NCBI GenBank assembly: GCA_947481355.1
Contig: CANKGM010000054.1
Span: 1-9,983 of the forward strand
Direction: 5' to 3'
DNA: 9,983 nt
Source: Chitinophagaceae bacterium
GTDB lineage: Bacteria > Bacteroidota > Bacteroidia > Chitinophagales > Chitinophagaceae
A program made the position numbers and the translations under genes. Positions 8,301-9,983 of this stretch are shown here, piece by piece. The first letter of the stretch is position 1. Each line of letters begins with the position of its first letter. The notes below the pieces were generated by a model. That model saw nothing but the letters and a program-made list of their open reading frames with translations, did no database searches and was not told the DNA's origin.

Positions 8301-9877
8301 GTAACCTGTGCAAATAATTGTTTGAAATAGCTGCTTAGGTGTTGAGGTTGATCGCTTAGAATAGCTAATGGAATATCACTTCCCATTGAGCCAATGGGTT
8401 CTTTGCCATCAATAGCCATAGGAGCTATGATGTTTTCTAAATCTTCTGATGAATAACCAAATGCCTTTTGGTATTTGAAAACTTGTTCGTGTTCTAAGTG
8501 CGTGAACATTACCCTTGGATCAGGTAATTCATTCAATCGTATTTTGTATTTATTGATCCACTCGCCATAAGGCTTTTGTCCGCAGATGGTTTGTTTCAAT
8601 TCATCATCACTAATAATTCTTCCTTCTTCGATATCTACTACAAACATTTTACCAGGCTGCAATCTTCCTTTTTCGATGATAAGAGATGGGTCTACTGGAA
8701 GTGCTCCTGTTTCAGATGCCATAATTACACGATCATCTGATGTTACGCAATAACGTGATGGACGAAGTCCATTTCTGTCTAGCGTTGCTCCAATCATTCT
8801 ACCATCGGTGAATGAAATTGAAGCAGGTCCATCCCATGGTTCCATGATAGAAGCGTGGAATTCATAAAATGCTTTTTTAACAGGATCCATGCTCTCATTA
8901 CCATCCCATGCTTCAGGTATTAGCATCATCATGACATGGGGTAATGATCTACCTGTCATCGTCAACAATTCAATCATGTTATCCAAACTAGCCGAATCAC
9001 TCTGGCTTCCTGAAATCAATGGTAGAAGCATCTCCATTTCTTCCTTAGAAAAATAGGGAGAGGCATATCCGTTTTCATTTGTTTTTATCCAGTTAAGGTT
9101 GCCCTGAAGTGTATTGATTTCACCATTATGAGCTATATACCTGAATGGTTGAGCTAGCCTCCATGAAGGGAAGGTATTTGTTGCAAATCGGGAATGCACC
9201 AATCCAAGTGCACTTACCAATTTTTTGTTGGATAAGTCAGGGTAATAAGATCTTACTTGCATGCTCGTTAGCTGTCCTTTATAGACAACTAATTTGTATG
9301 ATAGTGAAGAAATATAAAATCCAATAGCATCTTTTTTTACAGAATTATTAATCAGATGCGTAGCATAGTTTCTAAGTATAAATAATTTACGTTCAAAGGC
9401 CATCGGGTCGCTAATGTGGTCCGGACAAGCGATGAAAACCTGTTCTATTTCGGGTTCTACTGATCGTGCAGTTAGGCCGATTCCTTCAGGATTGATTGGG
9501 ACTTTCCTCCAGGTGAGAATTTCCATACCAAGCTCCTCCGCTGTTCTGTTGAAGATATCCCTGCACTCTTCACGAAGCCTTACTTCTTTTGGGAAAAAAA
9601 CACTTCCTACACCATACTTCCCGTAGGCAGGTAGATGAACTCCCATTTTTAAACATTCATCAAAGAAGAAAGCATGAGGCGTCTGAATTAAGATCCCCGC
9701 ACCGTCACCTGTGTTGCTTTCGCAACCACAAGCGCCTCTGTGTTCCATGTTTTCTAATATGGTTAACGCATCAGATATGACCTGATGACTTTTGTTTCCT
9801 TTAATGTTTGCTACAAATCCGATTCCACAAGAATCCCTTTCGAATTCCGGACGGTATAACCCACGATTTCTTGCCAT
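5360..9877 (-). CDS. gltB: Glutamate synthase (NADPH) large (alpha) subunit
   Basis: GltB hydrolyses glutamine, channels the ammonia about 30 angstroms and uses it to make glutamate from 2-oxoglutarate. The 1505 residues show all four expected domains. The N-terminal class-II glutamine amidotransferase domain (17 to about 430) starts at Cys17 in DSCGIGF, the catalytic nucleophile exposed by removal of a 16-residue propeptide; HNGEINT (250-256) belongs to the same domain. A central domain follows at about 480-780. The FMN-binding synthase domain (about 830-1200) has GAKPGEGGQLPG (962-973), SGFDGGTGASP (1051-1061) and the [3Fe-4S] ligands Cys1129, Cys1135 and Cys1140 in CILMRKCHLNTCPVG. The C-terminal GXGXG helix domain spans about 1235-1430. 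The length is normal and there is no frameshift. The start at 9877 has an AAAGG ribosome-binding site and gives a short propeptide typical of the family. The linked gltD marks it as the NADPH-type rather than the ferredoxin-type enzyme. Confidence 0.98.
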   Translation of the reverse strand: MARNRGLYRPEFERDSCGIGFVANIKGNKSHQVISDALTILENMEHRGACGCESNTGDGAGILIQTPHAFFFDECLKMGVHLPAYGKYGVGSVFFPKEVRLREECRDIFNRTAEELGMEILTWRKVPINPEGIGLTARSVEPEIEQVFIACPDHISDPMAFERKLFILRNYATHLINNSVKKDAIGFYISSLSYKLVVYKGQLTSMQVRSYYPDLSNKKLVSALGLVHSRFATNTFPSWRLAQPFRYIAHNGEINTLQGNLNWIKTNENGYASPYFSKEEMEMLLPLISGSQSDSASLDNMIELLTMTGRSLPHVMMMLIPEAWDGNESMDPVKKAFYEFHASIMEPWDGPASISFTDGRMIGATLDRNGLRPSRYCVTSDDRVIMASETGALPVDPSLIIEKGRLQPGKMFVVDIEEGRIISDDELKQTICGQKPYGEWINKYKIRLNELPDPRVMFTHLEHEQVFKYQKAFGYSSEDLENIIAPMAIDGKEPIGSMGSDIPLAILSDQPQHLSSYFKQLFAQVTNPPIDPIRERLVMSLATFIGNNGSMLTEDPMSCHTVALKHPVLTNHDLEKIRSIDTGAFQAKTLQCYFRADGKPGTLKKALDRICRYAVDAVEDGFEVLVLQDRAIDSEHAPIPSLLATSAIHHHLIRKGLRGKVGIIVEAGDVWEVHHFACLIAFGATAINPYLALSSIRDIKLSGKMQTEIDAEQLKKNYIKAVNEGLLKVFSKMGISTLQSYHGAQIFEIIGLNQEVVDKYFTGAVSRIEGMGLDEIAREALAKHHLGFSRKTIPVDRLPVGGVYQWKRKGEFHLFNPQTIHLLQQSTRTADFAMFKKYSRLVNEQGEKACTLRSLFQFNPNRPSISIDEVEPAENIYKRFATGAMSFGSISWEAHTTLAIAMNRLGGKSNTGEGGEDEVRYTLLENGDSMRSAIKQVASARFGVTSQYLTEADELQIKMAQGAKPGEGGQLPGHKVDDWIGRVRHSTPGVGLISPPPHHDIYSIEDLAQLIYDLKNANRKARISVKLVSKAGVGTIAAGVAKAKADVVLISGFDGGTGASPVSSIRHAGLPWELGLAEAHQTLVKNKLRSRIVLQTDGQLKTGRDIAIATLLGAEEWGVATAALVVEGCILMRKCHLNTCPVGVATQDPELRKRFNGAADYVVNFIQFLTKELREIMAEMGYKTIEEMVGQVDALKMREDISHWKYNKLNLTPILYKEPADASVGLYKQEEQDHGIADVLDWKFIQEAADAIESQKPVIIHSKIKNTDRSTGTMLSNEITKKYGAAGLKEDTITLRLTGTAGQSFGAFNTQGVTLELEGDANDYFGKGLSGAKMIIYPPKESVFVAEDNILIGNTAFYGATSGRSFIRGKAGERFAVRNSGATAVVEGVGDHGCEYMTGGTVVVLGATGRNFAAGMSGGIAYVYDLHGNFKNQCNQEMVDLDPMDDEDVIILKGLLEEHLSTTGSSVAKFVLGDLENQKLSFVKVYPRDYKKVIQSNKSIKKALI

Positions 9878-9884
9878 AATGGAG

Positions 9885-9889
9885 CCTTT
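9885..9889 (-). promoter_or_regulatory. Shine-Dalgarno-like site of gltB
   Basis: On the minus strand AAAGG lies seven bases before the gltB ATG. It supports the start at 9877. It is the only recognisable Shine-Dalgarno-like sequence before the four complete genes here. Confidence 0.5.
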
Positions 9890-9894
9890 ATTTG

Positions 9895-9939
9895 AATAAA
9901 ATCTAAAAAATTGTTACAAAAAGCAAATAAAATCTAAAA
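9895..9939. repeat. 14-base direct repeat in the gltB promoter region
   Basis: AATAAAATCTAAAA occurs exactly at 9895-9908 and 9926-9939, 31 bases apart, which is about three helical turns. The first copy overlaps the proposed -7 element. A looser relative, TTCGAATAAA (9952-9961), echoes TTTGAATAAA (9891-9900). The copies could be regulator sites or duplicated promoter elements. The rest of the right edge to 9983 shows no gene. Confidence 0.5.
9898..9927 (-). promoter_or_regulatory. Candidate Bacteroidota-type promoter of gltBD
   Basis: Reading the minus strand, TTTG (9927-9924) is followed after 18 bases by TAGATTTT (9905-9898). The phylum's primary-sigma consensus is TTTG or TTG at -33 and TAnnTTTG at -7, so the -7 element differs at one base only. 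The predicted start would leave a leader of roughly 15 bases carrying the AAAGG site. Such a match in AT-rich DNA is suggestive only. Confidence 0.4.
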
Positions 9940-9983
9940 CCTTGGCAGGCATTCGAATAAATTTACGAAAAAATGGTTTAGAA

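Noticed and set aside
3867..9780. Short open frames inside gltD and gltB on either strand (for example 3867-4130, 5952-6233, 7267-7521)
   Set aside because: They lie wholly within two full-length, motif-complete GOGAT genes, have no independent start signals and encode no recognisable protein.
1..9983. A novel system, mobile element, CRISPR array, tRNA or riboswitch
   Set aside because: I saw no transposase, integrase, terminal inverted repeats, regularly spaced array, cloverleaf or conserved riboswitch core. All long frames belong to well-known families.

Overview
The window comes from an AT-rich Bacteroidota genome, most likely of the Flavobacteriia or a related class. Three observations point there: Der ends in the FFRKK-type C-terminus common in this phylum, a BBP2-type outer-membrane porin is present, and most starts lack a Shine-Dalgarno sequence. 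I cannot place the organism below phylum with confidence. No mobile element, tRNA, rRNA, CRISPR array or defence gene is visible, and I found no credible undescribed system.

Layout, left to right. Bases 1-968 (+) hold the 3' part of der (engA), a ribosome-assembly GTPase whose first GTPase domain is mostly outside the window. A near-perfect hairpin at 967-1004 separates it from genes converging from the other strand. The rest of the window is on the minus strand. In transcription order it holds gltB (9877-5360) and gltD (5337-3844), a terminator (3824-3793), a 283-base AT-rich regulatory gap, amt (3560-2184) and a BBP2-like porin gene (2100-1030).

The four minus-strand genes form a compact nitrogen-assimilation block of about 8.8 kb. 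The porin may let small solutes across the outer membrane; this role is inferred. Amt conducts ammonium across the inner membrane. GltB and GltD together make NADPH-dependent glutamate synthase (GOGAT), which turns glutamine plus 2-oxoglutarate into two glutamates. Glutamine synthetase and a PII regulator (GlnB/GlnK), the usual partners, are not in the window.

The regulatory gaps hold the less routine material. Upstream of amt there is a sigma-54-like GG-N10-GC element, with a 16-base direct repeat further upstream. Upstream of gltB there is a sequence close to the Bacteroidota primary-sigma promoter, embedded in a repeated 14-mer. The 83-base amt-porin spacer contains two overlapping inverted repeats that could form alternative hairpins. 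These regulatory readings come from inspection only and are tentative.
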